A stretch of 64,000 nucleotides of DNA from Priestia endophytica DSM 13796 (lineage in GTDB: Bacteria > Bacillota > Bacilli > Bacillales > Bacillaceae_H): positions 372,001 to 436,000 of the forward strand of contig NZ_FOXX01000002.1 in the NCBI RefSeq assembly GCF_900115845.1, read 5' to 3'. Positions within the stretch are counted from its first letter, which is position 1. Each line of letters opens with the position of its first letter. The notes beneath the pieces were generated by a model. It had not been told where the DNA came from, ran no database searches, and saw only the letters and a list, made by a program, of their open reading frames with translations. This document shows, piece by piece, positions 24,443 to 32,832 of this stretch. The translations under genes were made by a program, and so were the position numbers.

Positions 24443-25514
24443 ATGAAGAGAGCGTATGAGAAAGCGAGTTTAGCGCTTTAATTTTACGAGAATAGCTTGC
24501 CGTTATATCTCTAGGAATGACGAATTTCTCACTTGCAAACAAAGCTAAAACATGATCATTTTTATACCAGTCTTGATGAGGGAGAGAAGGATGAACAACA
24601 TTAGACCAAGCGGTTTTAAGAGGAGGACTATACAGCTTTGTTTTTTGCATTTTCACAGTTGAAAATAAGTGCTCAGCATAATCTTCGCGTGATCCTCTAT
24701 GGATGGTAGAGGCTGCGAAGAGAAGGAAGTCATCAAATAAAACTCTATCATATAGGATACTATACAACATTTTTCCTACTTTAATACGTTCTGTAAGAGA
24801 CGAAAAGTCATTTACAGTGATGCTGAATAAACGAGAAGATGAGGGTAGTAAGACTTCTGTTAATCCTAAAGACTGTTGAAGTAAAAAAGGCCATGTTCTA
24901 AGTACGTTCTGCTGTACAACTTTTGTTGTCACAAGCTTCTGTTCAAGATGATGTTGCTCATTAATAATAAGAGCTGTTGTAAGAAATTCACTGTTAGGAT
25001 ATTCCCAAAAAACGTTCCATACTTTTTCCATAAAACAAGAAACGTTGAAAAAAGGGAGAAGATGAAAAAGAGGTTTTTGACAGAGTGTACTTTCTTTAAA
25101 AAGAAGAAGCTGTGGAAAGGCATCATGAAAAATAAGAGCATTGGCTCGTTCTAAAAATAAGAAGAAAGCTTTCCGGTTTTTTAGTTTTAAAATGTGCGGA
25201 ATTAAACTTCCTTCTAAATCTGTCATATGATACCCTCCATTGCGGGAAACAAAGTGCGCCAGTAGTGCCCAATGAATAGAAGGGTGCTGCTTAAAAAAGT
25301 CGAGGTAAGCATTTGTCCTTGTTATATTATTAATATTTGCACGTCTTGTGATTGACCGAATATTTTTAATAATGGCTTCTTCTTTTGTCGAAAGAAGAGA
25401 TGAAGATTGCTGTTCCTTTAACTTCGATTTTAAGAATGATACGCACAAAGCCATTGAAATCGGAAAAGAGACGTTTTTTTCTTTTTTGAAGGAAGACCAT
25501 AATTTTGTGAACAA
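24441..25514 (-). CDS. DUF2515 (YppC-like) protein
   Basis: 357 residues, TTG start with AAAAAGGAAGTGG upstream. ITRRANINNITRTNAYLDFF, HWALLAHFVSRNGGYHMTDL and WSNVVHPSLPHQDW are the recognisable blocks of the DUF2515 family (B. subtilis YppC). It is rich in Phe and Leu with no signal peptide, probably a soluble all-alpha protein. Function is unknown. It is divergent from the kinase gene at 25.7 kb. Confidence 0.72.
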   Translation of the reverse strand: MFTKLWSSFKKEKNVSFPISMALCVSFLKSKLKEQQSSSLLSTKEEAIIKNIRSITRRANINNITRTNAYLDFFKQHPSIHWALLAHFVSRNGGYHMTDLEGSLIPHILKLKNRKAFFLFLERANALIFHDAFPQLLLFKESTLCQKPLFHLLPFFNVSCFMEKVWNVFWEYPNSEFLTTALIINEQHHLEQKLVTTKVVQQNVLRTWPFLLQQSLGLTEVLLPSSSRLFSITVNDFSSLTERIKVGKMLYSILYDRVLFDDFLLFAASTIHRGSREDYAEHLFSTVKMQKTKLYSPPLKTAWSNVVHPSLPHQDWYKNDHVLALFASEKFVIPRDITASYSRKIKALNSLSHTLSS

Positions 25515-25727
25515 CGAAAACCACTTCCTTTTTATATTTCTATGTATAATAGGTTTGAAAATAATCTAAAGGGGAACATAATTAAGGCGTATGTTCTCTC
25601 GGATTGTGAAACTCTTAAAGCGTATAAAACGTTATTAAAGTAGATGAATTTCACTATAAAAGCAGAGGACGGGAAGCATGAATTGGAGAAGAAAGCAAAA
25701 AGCCAAAAATCAAAAAGCGGTAATTAC

Positions 25728-26480
25728 ATGTTAAAACATATAAAACGATTATTGTTTGATCATCCAATTAAACTGAATACGATTATTATAAACCGCTACG
25801 TTGTCAAGGAAGTCTTAGGATTTGGAGGCTTCGGCATTACGTACATTGTCCAAGATTTAAGAAATGAAGAACATCACTATGTGTTAAAACAGCTGCGTCC
25901 TTCACGAAAAGGAACAAAAAAAGGAAAGAACTCGTTTTTAACGGAAGCCGATATTTTAGCCTCTTTAACAAATGCGGAATTTCCCACTCTTCGTAATGCC
26001 TTCATTTGGGATAACCACTATTGCATTGTGATGGATTACATTCACGGTAAAACATTTGAAGATCTGATTTTTGAAGAAGATAGAAAATTTTCTGAGCAGG
26101 AAGCGTTAAAAGCTCTGCTTGATGTTACAGACTTAGTTCAGATCCTTCACAGAAAAGGCATTGTTCACAACGATTTGCGTATTCCAAATATTATTTTACG
26201 AGAAAAGTCTATTTCGATTATCGATTTTGGATTAGCTAGGAGGGTGGAAGAAAGTAAGAAGCAAGAAGAAATTCAAGATGATTTATATATGCTTGCACAT
26301 TTCTTGCTCTTCTTACTTTACTCTACATACACGCCTAGTGGGAGAGAAAAGTCTTGGGAAGAAGAGCTTTCCATTCACGATAACGTGAAAGTTATGATAC
26401 GTAAAATGTTTGGTACAGCCCCTTGTTATAAAAACATTGAAGCATTACAAAATGATATTCAAAAGCACCTGAAAAAGTGA
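25728..26480 (+). CDS. Hanks-type Ser/Thr protein kinase
   Basis: About 250 residues from ATG 25728. The kinase core has the Gly-rich loop LGFGGFGITYIV, VLKQLRPS for the ATP Lys, the catalytic loop HNDLRIPNII and DFGLAR, but a short C-lobe, like B. subtilis YrzF/YbdM. The start is uncertain: ATG 25644 has no site. A 18-codon ORF (25678-25734) with GAGGACGGGAAGC upstream ends on the ATG (ATGTTAA), so coupling is plausible. The catalytic loop reads HND rather than the usual HRD, which suggests RD-independent activation. Confidence 0.8.
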   Translation: MLKHIKRLLFDHPIKLNTIIINRYVVKEVLGFGGFGITYIVQDLRNEEHHYVLKQLRPSRKGTKKGKNSFLTEADILASLTNAEFPTLRNAFIWDNHYCIVMDYIHGKTFEDLIFEEDRKFSEQEALKALLDVTDLVQILHRKGIVHNDLRIPNIILREKSISIIDFGLARRVEESKKQEEIQDDLYMLAHFLLFLLYSTYTPSGREKSWEEELSIHDNVKVMIRKMFGTAPCYKNIEALQNDIQKHLKK

Positions 26481-26508
26481 TTAACGCGGATAATGTTCGC
26501 CACCTTAA

Positions 26509-26524
26509 CACACATTAATGTGTG
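26509..26524. promoter_or_regulatory. 16-bp perfect palindrome before a small ORF
   Basis: CACACATTAATGTGTG equals its own reverse complement and ends one base before GAAAGGAGGC, the ribosome-binding site of the next ORF. It could be an operator or a hairpin controlling access to that site. Confidence 0.5.
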
Positions 26525-26540
26525 AAAGGAGGCGATTTCA

Positions 26541-26672
26541 TTGCGTAATCGTTATGAGGAGAAGAAAAAAGGGAACATGAATGAGAAAGAGAAAATGGAG
26601 TTTTCACGCGAATTTCTTCCATATATCACTCAATCTCCTAAAAATGAACATTACTTAAAACCTAAAAAATAA
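26541..26672 (+). CDS. Small charged protein
   Basis: 43 residues from TTG, preceded by GAAAGGAGGCGATTTCA, the strongest ribosome-binding site locally. Very rich in Lys and Glu (RYEEKKKGNMNEKEK) and ends SPKNEHYLKPKK. No membrane span. No family recognised. It sits directly behind the palindrome. Confidence 0.55.
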   Translation: MRNRYEEKKKGNMNEKEKMEFSREFLPYITQSPKNEHYLKPKK

Positions 26673-26722
26673 CATGTCAGAAGAAGACAGAGGGAGCTTT
26701 GTCTTCTTTATAAAGGATGAAA

Positions 26723-27379
26723 ATGATGGGGAAGCTTCGTTTAACTGTATGGTTATGTTTGATGATTTTACTTTTTTTAATGATTGGATTTACGTATGAA
26801 ACATCTTTTATCGTAGGAATTGATAAAGAGGTTGCTTCTTTTGCCTCTTCGTTTCAAAGTGATGCGGCTACAACCGTTTTCTTGTTTATTACAAACTTAG
26901 GGTCATGGAAATTTATTTTGTTCTTTACGCTTATCTTGTTTGGATATAGCTTATATAAAGGTGACAAAGTTCTTACCTTATTTGTCATTCTTTCTTTTAT
27001 TGTGCCACGCACTTTAAACTTTATGCTAAAGGAGTTTTTTGCAAGAACACGTCCACAAGACCAGCTTGTCCCAGCTACACATTTTAGTTTTCCAAGCGGT
27101 CATTCCATGAATTCGTTTGTTTTCTTTGGGTTTGTAGCTTATGTATTGATAACATACTGTGTGTCTCGCAAAGCACCACAAGTTGTTGTAGTCGTTTTGT
27201 TTAGCATGCTCATTGGCTTAATTGGTTTTAGTCGCATTTACTTGGGTGTTCACTATTTTACAGATGTAACAGCTGGATTTCTCGCTGGAGGAGTTGTCTT
27301 AATTTTGTTAATCAAAATTCACCAGCGCTTAACGGAACCAGAGGAAAAAAACGTGCCCATGAATGATGAGTTGATTTAG
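26723..27379 (+). CDS. yodM: PAP2-family phosphatase YodM
   Basis: 218 residues from ATG 26723, 6 nt after AAAGG; ATG 26717 is too close to the site. Six membrane spans with the three PAP2 signatures: KEFFARTRP, PSGHSMNSF and SRIYLGVHYFTD, whose His residues are catalytic. These enzymes dephosphorylate lipid substrates such as undecaprenyl-PP or phosphatidylglycerol-P at the outer membrane face. Position matches yodM of B. subtilis. Which lipid it uses cannot be told. Confidence 0.88.
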   Translation: MMGKLRLTVWLCLMILLFLMIGFTYETSFIVGIDKEVASFASSFQSDAATTVFLFITNLGSWKFILFFTLILFGYSLYKGDKVLTLFVILSFIVPRTLNFMLKEFFARTRPQDQLVPATHFSFPSGHSMNSFVFFGFVAYVLITYCVSRKAPQVVVVVLFSMLIGLIGFSRIYLGVHYFTDVTAGFLAGGVVLILLIKIHQRLTEPEEKNVPMNDELI

Positions 27380-27402
27380 GCAAAGGGAGGATTATACATC
27401 TA

Positions 27403-27906
27403 ATGGAACAGAGAGCTTACTTGTCTTTACAAACTTTATTTTTAAAAAGCGCCTCTAAATTGTTACAAGAGTCTCCTCTTTTAGAAGTAAAAGAATACTA
27501 TGAAAAACTAAAGTCGTTGGTCCCATATCGACGAATTCAATATATGTTTGAAAAAATTCCGTTTTTACACGGAGAAGTGCACGGTGAGATGATTAAAATT
27601 CTAACCTCTTCTTTTGGATATGCAGTAAAAGAGAGAGCATTAACCTTTTTAGAGGATATTAAGTTTGTGCCAAATAGGCGCCCATATGTTTTATGTGGCC
27701 CCCAAACTTATGAGTTAAATGAGGCTGGGGAATTTGCGGTAACAGCTGATTTATCTGTAACATGCTATCCGCATGATACCGTGTTTTTCGTTTCACTTTC
27801 TGCAACTCAATATGACTTGATTTCTCATGCTACTTTAAAAATGAAAGATCAAGACATACAGTCGCAAATCCATGCTCAAAAGGAACCGCGCAACCGTATT
27901 TCCTAG
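27403..27906 (+). CDS. Conserved-looking protein of unknown function
   Basis: 167 residues. ATG is preceded by AAAGGGAGGATTATACATCTA. It is soluble. The N-terminal half is helical and charged. The C-terminal half has PNRRPYVLCGPQTYELNEAG and TADLSVTCYPHDTVFFVSLS, suggesting a beta-rich domain. It is 23 nt after yodM and likely cotranscribed. I do not recognise a family. Confidence 0.7.
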   Translation: MEQRAYLSLQTLFLKSASKLLQESPLLEVKEYYEKLKSLVPYRRIQYMFEKIPFLHGEVHGEMIKILTSSFGYAVKERALTFLEDIKFVPNRRPYVLCGPQTYELNEAGEFAVTADLSVTCYPHDTVFFVSLSATQYDLISHATLKMKDQDIQSQIHAQKEPRNRIS

Positions 27907-28004
27907 ATATGTAAACGTTCGACAAAATTAGTTTTTTTTAGAGAAAGGAAATCGCTCTCCTCTTAGCTAATAATGTAAAGAAGAAAAAGCAGGGGGGAAT
28001 TAGC

Positions 28005-28319
28005 GTGTTAATGACTTTCAAACGACTTGTCAAAAGACCATTGAAATATGAAATTACCATTATGCAAACGCCGAATCCTGGGGACCGAAACGGCTATCGC
28101 CAAGTGTATAAGATGTCTTTAAAAGGGCACAGTCATTCGGATGTTATTAGCCAAGTATTTCGAAATTTTAATGTATCAGATCGTTTGCCAAAGGATTTTC
28201 ACGCTCGCTATGTTGGAACGCGAGATATCATTTTAATTGATGAAGGAACAAGAGGGAAATATTATTATAAGCTTCTTTCAGGAGGATGGAAGCCTGTCCA
28301 GCTTCATTCTCACGTATAA
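28005..28319 (+). CDS. yodL: YodL-family protein
   Basis: 104 residues from GTG, 7 nt after AGGGGGGA; ATG 28011 is possible. LKYEITIMQTPNPGDRNGY, GHSHSDVISQVFRNFNV and IDEGTRGKYYYKLLSGGW match the YodL family. In B. subtilis YodL can perturb the MreB-dependent elongation machinery when overproduced. Position between yodM and deoD is as in B. subtilis. Followed by a terminator. Confidence 0.8.
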   Translation: MLMTFKRLVKRPLKYEITIMQTPNPGDRNGYRQVYKMSLKGHSHSDVISQVFRNFNVSDRLPKDFHARYVGTRDIILIDEGTRGKYYYKLLSGGWKPVQLHSHV

Positions 28320-28345
28320 AAAGAGCCATTACAGGCTCTTTTTTT
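28318..28345. terminator. Bidirectional terminator after yodL
   Basis: AAAAAGAGCC / GGCTCTTTTT around ATTACA. Also placed to end the small minus-strand ORF. Confidence 0.85.
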
Positions 28346-28472
28346 ATATATGATTGCCAGGGCCATTTTTTCGCTTTATAGCGCTATGTTCTTTTTCATG
28401 CACTTCTTTATCGACTGTTACATGGTTATTTTTCTTTGGGCTATTAATGCGGTTACGTTGCTTTTTTCCCAC
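28344..28472 (-). CDS. Small basic protein, possibly spore-associated
   Basis: 42 residues from GTG (start base 28472), 9 nt after TAAGGAGC; in-frame ATGs upstream are worse placed. Very basic and Asn-rich (GKKQRNRINSPKKNNH; IKRKNGPGNHI), like small acid-soluble minor spore proteins, though I cannot assign it to a named one. It ends in the shared terminator. Confidence 0.5.
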   Translation of the reverse strand: MGKKQRNRINSPKKNNHVTVDKEVHEKEHSAIKRKNGPGNHI

Positions 28473-28586
28473 TTCCATCAGCTCCTTACTTTCATTTTTA
28501 ATGTGAACGATATGTTCTTTCATAGGATGAGCATTTCAACAAAAAATAGCCATCCATTTTTCACTAGGAAGAGGGAGCTTGGGAAT

Positions 28587-28615
28587 TACAAGTTCAGCTT
28601 TTTATATGGTATAGT
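28587..28615 (+). promoter_or_regulatory. Sigma-A promoter of deoD, extended -10
   Basis: TATAGT at 28610-28615 is preceded by TGG (extended -10). The -35 region TACAAG, 17 bp upstream, is weak. Confidence 0.55.
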
Positions 28616-28649
28616 AAAGAGAAGCTATTTCTATTAGGAGGACAATTTA

Positions 28650-29354
28650 ATGAGTGTACATATTGGAGCAGAAAAAGGACAAATTGCAGAAACGATTTTA
28701 CTTCCAGGAGATCCGCTTCGTGCAAAATACATTGCTGAGACATTTCTAGAAGATGTAACGTGCTATAACGAAGTGCGCGGTATGCTTGGATATACAGGTA
28801 CATATAAAGGGAAGCGCATCTCTGTGCAAGGAACAGGTATGGGTGTTCCGTCTATTTCTATTTATGCAACAGAACTAATTCAATCTTATGATGTGAAAAA
28901 TCTTATCCGTGTTGGTACGTGTGGGGCTTTAAAGAAGGATGTAAACGTTCGTGACGTTATTTTAGCTATGACATCTTCAACAGACTCACAAATGAACCGT
29001 ATGACGTTTGGTGGCATTGATTATGCGCCAACAGCTAATTTTGATTTGCTGAAAAAAGCGTACGATGTTGGCACAGAAAAAGGGTTAAGTCTTCGCGTTG
29101 GTAGCGTCTTTACGGCAGATCAGTTCTACAATGAAAATGCAGATTGGGAAAAATGGGCTCGCTATGGTATGTTAGCGATTGAAATGGAAACAACAGCTCT
29201 TTACACGATTGCTGCAAAGTTTGACCGAAATGCACTATCCATTTTAACGGTTAGTGACCATGTATTAACAGGAGAAGAAACAACAGCAGAAGAAAGACAA
29301 ACTACATTTAACGAAATGATTGAAGTAGCGCTTGAAACAGCGATACAGCAATAA
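28650..29354 (+). CDS. deoD: Purine-nucleoside phosphorylase DeoD
   Basis: 234 residues. TTAGGAGGACAATTTA precedes the [47 protein letters not shown] and [13 protein letters not shown] are the substrate and phosphate sites of hexameric (trimer of dimers) DeoD enzymes. It cleaves purine (deoxy)nucleosides with phosphate in the salvage pathway. Monocistronic with its own promoter and terminator. Context (yodL-deoD) as in B. subtilis. Confidence 0.96.
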   Translation: MSVHIGAEKGQIAETILLPGDPLRAKYIAETFLEDVTCYNEVRGMLGYTGTYKGKRISVQGTGMGVPSISIYATELIQSYDVKNLIRVGTCGALKKDVNVRDVILAMTSSTDSQMNRMTFGGIDYAPTANFDLLKKAYDVGTEKGLSLRVGSVFTADQFYNENADWEKWARYGMLAIEMETTALYTIAAKFDRNALSILTVSDHVLTGEETTAEERQTTFNEMIEVALETAIQQ

Positions 29355-29360
29355 GAAAGA

Positions 29361-29394
29361 GGCTGCTTTGTCCGGGTGGACAGCAGCTTTTTTC
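29361..29394 (+). terminator. Terminator of deoD
   Basis: GGCTGCTTTGTCC / GGACAGCAGC with a two-base bulge, followed by TTTTTT. Confidence 0.82.
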
Positions 29395-29488
29395 CCTTTC
29401 CTTTATGTCTTTATGATAAAGCTTTTTTTAAAAGATTAACAACTTTATGAAAAGGGTAACGATATTCATGGAACAAGACTTTAAAGCC

Positions 29489-29516
29489 AAAAAAGTCCCT
29501 TTAAGGGACTTTTTTA
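29489..29516. terminator. Terminator of tatA
   Basis: AAAAGTCCC / GGGACTTTT with T-run on both strands. It overlaps the tatA stop region. Confidence 0.85.
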
Positions 29517-29681
29517 CTTCAGTTTCTCTTTGGTGTCTGAAGAGCTTTCACCAGAGAGCGCTTTTTTGAACTCACGAAGAGTTGTACCAGCGGCTCGGCC
29601 AAGCTCTGGAAGTTTTTTAGGACCAAAAATAAGGAGAGCAACAACAATAATAATGAACCATTCACCAGGACCAATTGCCAT
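29514..29681 (-). CDS. tatA: Twin-arginine translocase subunit TatA
   Basis: 55 residues from ATG (start base 29681), preceded by AAGGTGGGTGAACAAA. One short membrane helix (WFIIIVVALLIFG), then the hinge GPKKLPELGRAAG and the amphipathic helix TTLREFKKAL, all standard for TatA. It is encoded without tatC, like tatAc of B. subtilis. TatA oligomers form the passage for folded Tat substrates. Confidence 0.93.
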   Translation of the reverse strand: MAIGPGEWFIIIVVALLIFGPKKLPELGRAAGTTLREFKKALSGESSSDTKEKLK

Positions 29682-29777
29682 TTTGTTCACCCACCTTAAT
29701 AAAGATGTATCACGTGCATTTATCATACACTGAAAAGCTTGGAAAGGAAAGAGTGGAAGAACTTTATTAAAATTTTT

Positions 29778-29820
29778 AAGGAGGTGTAGTTCGTACATTT
29801 TAACGTGTACGACGAAATTG
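29778..29820 (+). promoter_or_regulatory. Shine-Dalgarno separated from start codon by a hairpin (CNNM copy 1)
   Basis: AAGGAGG (29778-29784) lies 33 nt before TTG 29818, too far for normal initiation. Between them TCGTACA (29791-29797) and TGTACGA (29806-29812) form a 7-bp stem. Folding it brings the two to ~11 nt. No ATG, GTG or TTG start occurs in frame between the site and the TTG. The same plan is seen upstream of both paralogues. Confidence 0.65.
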
Positions 29821-31116
29821 ATTGCCATTAAATTAGTTTCATTAATTTTGCTTTTAATATGTTCGGGCTTTTTTGTTGCTTCTGAATTTGCCATTGTAAA
29901 AGTCCGAGCTTCACAGTTAGATCAGCGCATAAAAGAAGGAAACAAGCGAGCGGTTGCTGCGAAAAAGCTAGTCACTCACCTTGATGAATATTTATCTGTT
30001 TGCCAGCTTGGGATTACGTTAACGTCTCTTGGGCTTGGATGGTTAGGGGAGCCGACAATACATCGTTTACTCCTACCGCTTTTTGAAAAAATAGGTTTAG
30101 CTGCTTCTCTTTCATCAACCATTTCTTTTGTCGTTTCCTTTGCTCTTGTTACCTTTTTACACGTTGTAACAGGGGAGCTTGCACCAAAAACATTTGCGAT
30201 TTATAAAGCTGAAAAGATTGTGATGTTTACAGCGACCCCCCTTATTTGGTTTTATCGCATTTTTTATCCATTTATTTGGTTCTTAAATACATCAGCGCGA
30301 ATATTAGCTCGTATGTTTGGCTTTAAAGCCGTCGGGGAGGAAATGGCTCATAGTGAAGAAGAAATTCGTCTTCTAATAGCTGAGAGCTACCGAGGTGGAG
30401 AGATCAACTCCTCGGAACTGCAATACGTGCAAAATGTGTTTGAATTTGATAATCGATTAGCACGTGAAATTATGGTGCCCCGAACAGAGATGTTTGTGCT
30501 GCAGCTTGAAAAATCACTACAAGAGAACTTACAGGAAATTAAGCAGCATAAATTTACTCGTTATCCTGTTGTACATGGCGATGACAAAGACCAAATTGTC
30601 GGAATGGTTAATGTCAAAGATTTATATAACGACATTTTGATGAAGAAAAAGAATCCAAACGTTAATCTCAGTCGCTACGTTCGTCCTGTTATTCAAGTCA
30701 TTGATTCAGTAGCCATTCATGATTTGCTCCTGCAAATGCAAAAAGAGAATGCGCATTTAGCTGTTTTGTTTGATGAATATGGAGGAACGTCTGGCATTGT
30801 CACACTTGAAGATATTGTAGAAGAAATCGTCGGAGAGATTCGTGACGAATTTGATGTTCATGAATTACCGTACATTGAGAAAGTGGATGATTCTACAGTT
30901 TTACTTGATGGAAAAGTACTTATTGCAAAAGTGAATGAGCTTTTAGATCTTTCACTCGAGGATGATGAAGTCGATACAATTAGCGGCTGGCTTCTTATGC
31001 AAAATTACGATGTGAAAGAAGGAGATACTGTTTCGTATGATAATCATGTGTTCTTTACAGTAAAAGAGATGAACGGTAAAAGTATTCAAAAAGTAGAAGT
31101 GAAGCATGTTGCTTAA
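29818..31116 (+). CDS. CNNM/CorC-family transporter with CBS pair, copy 1
   Basis: 432 residues, TTG start. CNNM membrane domain (~1-190; [53 protein letters not shown]), then a cytoplasmic CBS pair (~205-335; [35 protein letters not shown]) and a C-terminal CorC/HlyC domain (~345-430). This is the family of bacterial Mg2+ exporters such as B. subtilis MpfA (YhdP). It is one of three paralogues in the window. Metal specificity of this copy is not known. Confidence 0.88.
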   Translation: MIAIKLVSLILLLICSGFFVASEFAIVKVRASQLDQRIKEGNKRAVAAKKLVTHLDEYLSVCQLGITLTSLGLGWLGEPTIHRLLLPLFEKIGLAASLSSTISFVVSFALVTFLHVVTGELAPKTFAIYKAEKIVMFTATPLIWFYRIFYPFIWFLNTSARILARMFGFKAVGEEMAHSEEEIRLLIAESYRGGEINSSELQYVQNVFEFDNRLAREIMVPRTEMFVLQLEKSLQENLQEIKQHKFTRYPVVHGDDKDQIVGMVNVKDLYNDILMKKKNPNVNLSRYVRPVIQVIDSVAIHDLLLQMQKENAHLAVLFDEYGGTSGIVTLEDIVEEIVGEIRDEFDVHELPYIEKVDDSTVLLDGKVLIAKVNELLDLSLEDDEVDTISGWLLMQNYDVKEGDTVSYDNHVFFTVKEMNGKSIQKVEVKHVA

Positions 31117-31129
31117 CGAAAAAAAAGCA

Positions 31130-31152
31130 CCCCTAGAACGCGGTTCTAGGGG
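31130..31152. terminator. Strong hairpin after CNNM copy 1
   Basis: CCCCTAGAAC / GTTCTAGGGG, a 10-bp perfect stem with a 3-nt loop. On the plus strand no T-run follows. On the minus strand it is followed by TGCTTTTTTTT, so it works best as a minus-strand terminator. Confidence 0.65.
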
Positions 31153-31297
31153 CTAATCGTTTGTATAATGAAAAAAGGATAAAAGGCTAATGGCAAGGCC
31201 TTTGAGCAAAAGCGTTCAGCAACAATGCTTCAGGAAGAAATCATATTGGAAACGCTTTCTATGAAATAAATATACCACTTTTATATAATTTTGTAAA

Positions 31298-31331
31298 TAA
31301 AAAAAGTAGAGCAATTTTTAATTGCTCTACT
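31298..31331 (-). terminator. Terminator of rodA
   Basis: AGTAGAGCAAT / ATTGCTCTACT around TTTTA, followed on the minus strand by TTTTTTT. It includes the stop codon region. Confidence 0.88.
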
Positions 31332-32505
31332 ACCCGTTTGAACTGAACATATAGCGTTTGTGATGATATGAAACACCAAGCATAAGACCCATCGCAAGCA
31401 TATTCCCCATAAGGGAGCTTCCTCCGTATGAAATAAACGGAAGAGGGATACCTGTAATCGGAAGAACTTGAATGGTCATACCGATGTTTTGGAAAACGTG
31501 AAACGTAACCATTGAAATTACACCAACACAAAGGTAGGAGTTGAAAGCTTCCTTTGTTTCAAGACCTAATTTAATGAGATAGTAGATAAGAACAAAGAAA
31601 AGACTAATTACGACGCTTCCTCCAATAAAGCCAAAGTCTTCGGCAATAATAGCAAAGATAAAGTCTGTATGACCTTCAGGAATATAGACACCTTCTCCAC
31701 TAATTCCTTTCCCTTCAACCATTCCGGAACCAATGGCCATTAATGACTGCAAGAGGTGATAAGCGCCTTCTCCGCTGTAAGAACGCGGATCAAGCCATGC
31801 GTAAATACGTGTAAGCTGGTATGGGTTGACTCCTAAGTACTTTTCAAGAAAGTCAGGAGCGTACATAACAAGAGACAATACTGTTCCCCCAAAAACAGCT
31901 AAAACAGAAAAAGCAGGAGCAATAAGTTTCCATGAAATACCCGACACAAACACAAGTCCAACAAAGATAGCAAGAAGTACAAGGCTTGTTCCAAGGTCAG
32001 GCTGACTCAATACAAGTCCAAGTGGAAGAGCAAGCGTTAGGCCCATTTTCAAAAGAAGAAGAAAGTCTTCACGAAAACCGCGAATACGATACTTTTCGTT
32101 ATGTTTTGTGACGACGTTGCTTAATGCAACTACAAGAAAGACTTTCACAAACTCCGAAGGCTGAATAGAACCAAGCCCTGGAAAGATGAACCAGCTTTGA
32201 GCTCCATTACGAACTGGTGTAAAACTTGTGTTAGGGGCTACAAATAAAATTAGTAATAAAAAGACTCCAAATGCGTACGCGTACCAGGAAAGCTTTTGAA
32301 GTTGGTCACTGTCTAAAAACATAACCCCGAAAGCAATTCCTCCTGAAACGATATACCATATAATTTGTTTTACTAAAAAGTTTTCGTTGTACTGTCCTGA
32401 AGACTGAGCGCTGTAGATGCCGATACAGCTAACACAAAAAAACAAAAATAGCAAAAATGCTATATTAACATCAAAACGAGGCACATTAGATCGATTATTT
32501 CCCAT
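31330..32505 (-). CDS. rodA: SEDS-family peptidoglycan polymerase RodA
   Basis: 391 residues from ATG (start base 32505), 6 nt after AGGTG; a GTG at 32514 is less likely. About ten membrane spans. Conserved SEDS features: SIQPSEFVKVFLVVALS, QPDLGTSLVLLAIF with the catalytic-type Asp, YQLTRIYAWLDP, EGHTDFIFAIIAEDFGFIG and ITGIPLPFISYGGSS. Length and loops fit RodA better than FtsW or SpoVE. It polymerises lipid II during elongation. Monocistronic. Confidence 0.87.
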   Translation of the reverse strand: MGNNRSNVPRFDVNIAFLLFLFFCVSCIGIYSAQSSGQYNENFLVKQIIWYIVSGGIAFGVMFLDSDQLQKLSWYAYAFGVFLLLILFVAPNTSFTPVRNGAQSWFIFPGLGSIQPSEFVKVFLVVALSNVVTKHNEKYRIRGFREDFLLLLKMGLTLALPLGLVLSQPDLGTSLVLLAIFVGLVFVSGISWKLIAPAFSVLAVFGGTVLSLVMYAPDFLEKYLGVNPYQLTRIYAWLDPRSYSGEGAYHLLQSLMAIGSGMVEGKGISGEGVYIPEGHTDFIFAIIAEDFGFIGGSVVISLFFVLIYYLIKLGLETKEAFNSYLCVGVISMVTFHVFQNIGMTIQVLPITGIPLPFISYGGSSLMGNMLAMGLMLGVSYHHKRYMFSSNG

Positions 32506-32832
32506 TCTCTTCACCTAGCAATTTCATTGTTTTGTAGAAAAATATTATATCGTAATTCCTTTGAAACATAAAGCTAAACTTCTCTTTTCATCAGCTCTCT
32601 TCTAGCCCTATAAAAGGAAAAAAGAGGCTTCTAGTCCTTCTTAATCTTAGCGATTCTTTGTGAAATGTGCAAAGTATTTTCCATCATCTTTAAAAAAATA
32701 GTTCAATTAACATAGAAGGTAGAGAAGAAAGGACTAAATCTAGCAAAGTACGCATATATGTAAGATAGAGTTCCCTTACTAAATATTCGAGTTATGAAGT
32801 GCGACTATAAATAGATTTGAAGGAGGAAAAAT
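32506..32832. other. Intergenic region between rodA and a divergent membrane-protein gene
   Basis: 327 bp with no plausible ORF. It must contain both divergent promoters, but I cannot single out a convincing -35/-10 pair. No repeats or RNA motifs recognised. Confidence 0.4.

Noticed and set aside
31208-31258. AAAGCGTT/AACGCTTT as a riboswitch or terminator
   Set aside because: The arms are short with a ~35-nt loop and no T-run; it fits no known structure.
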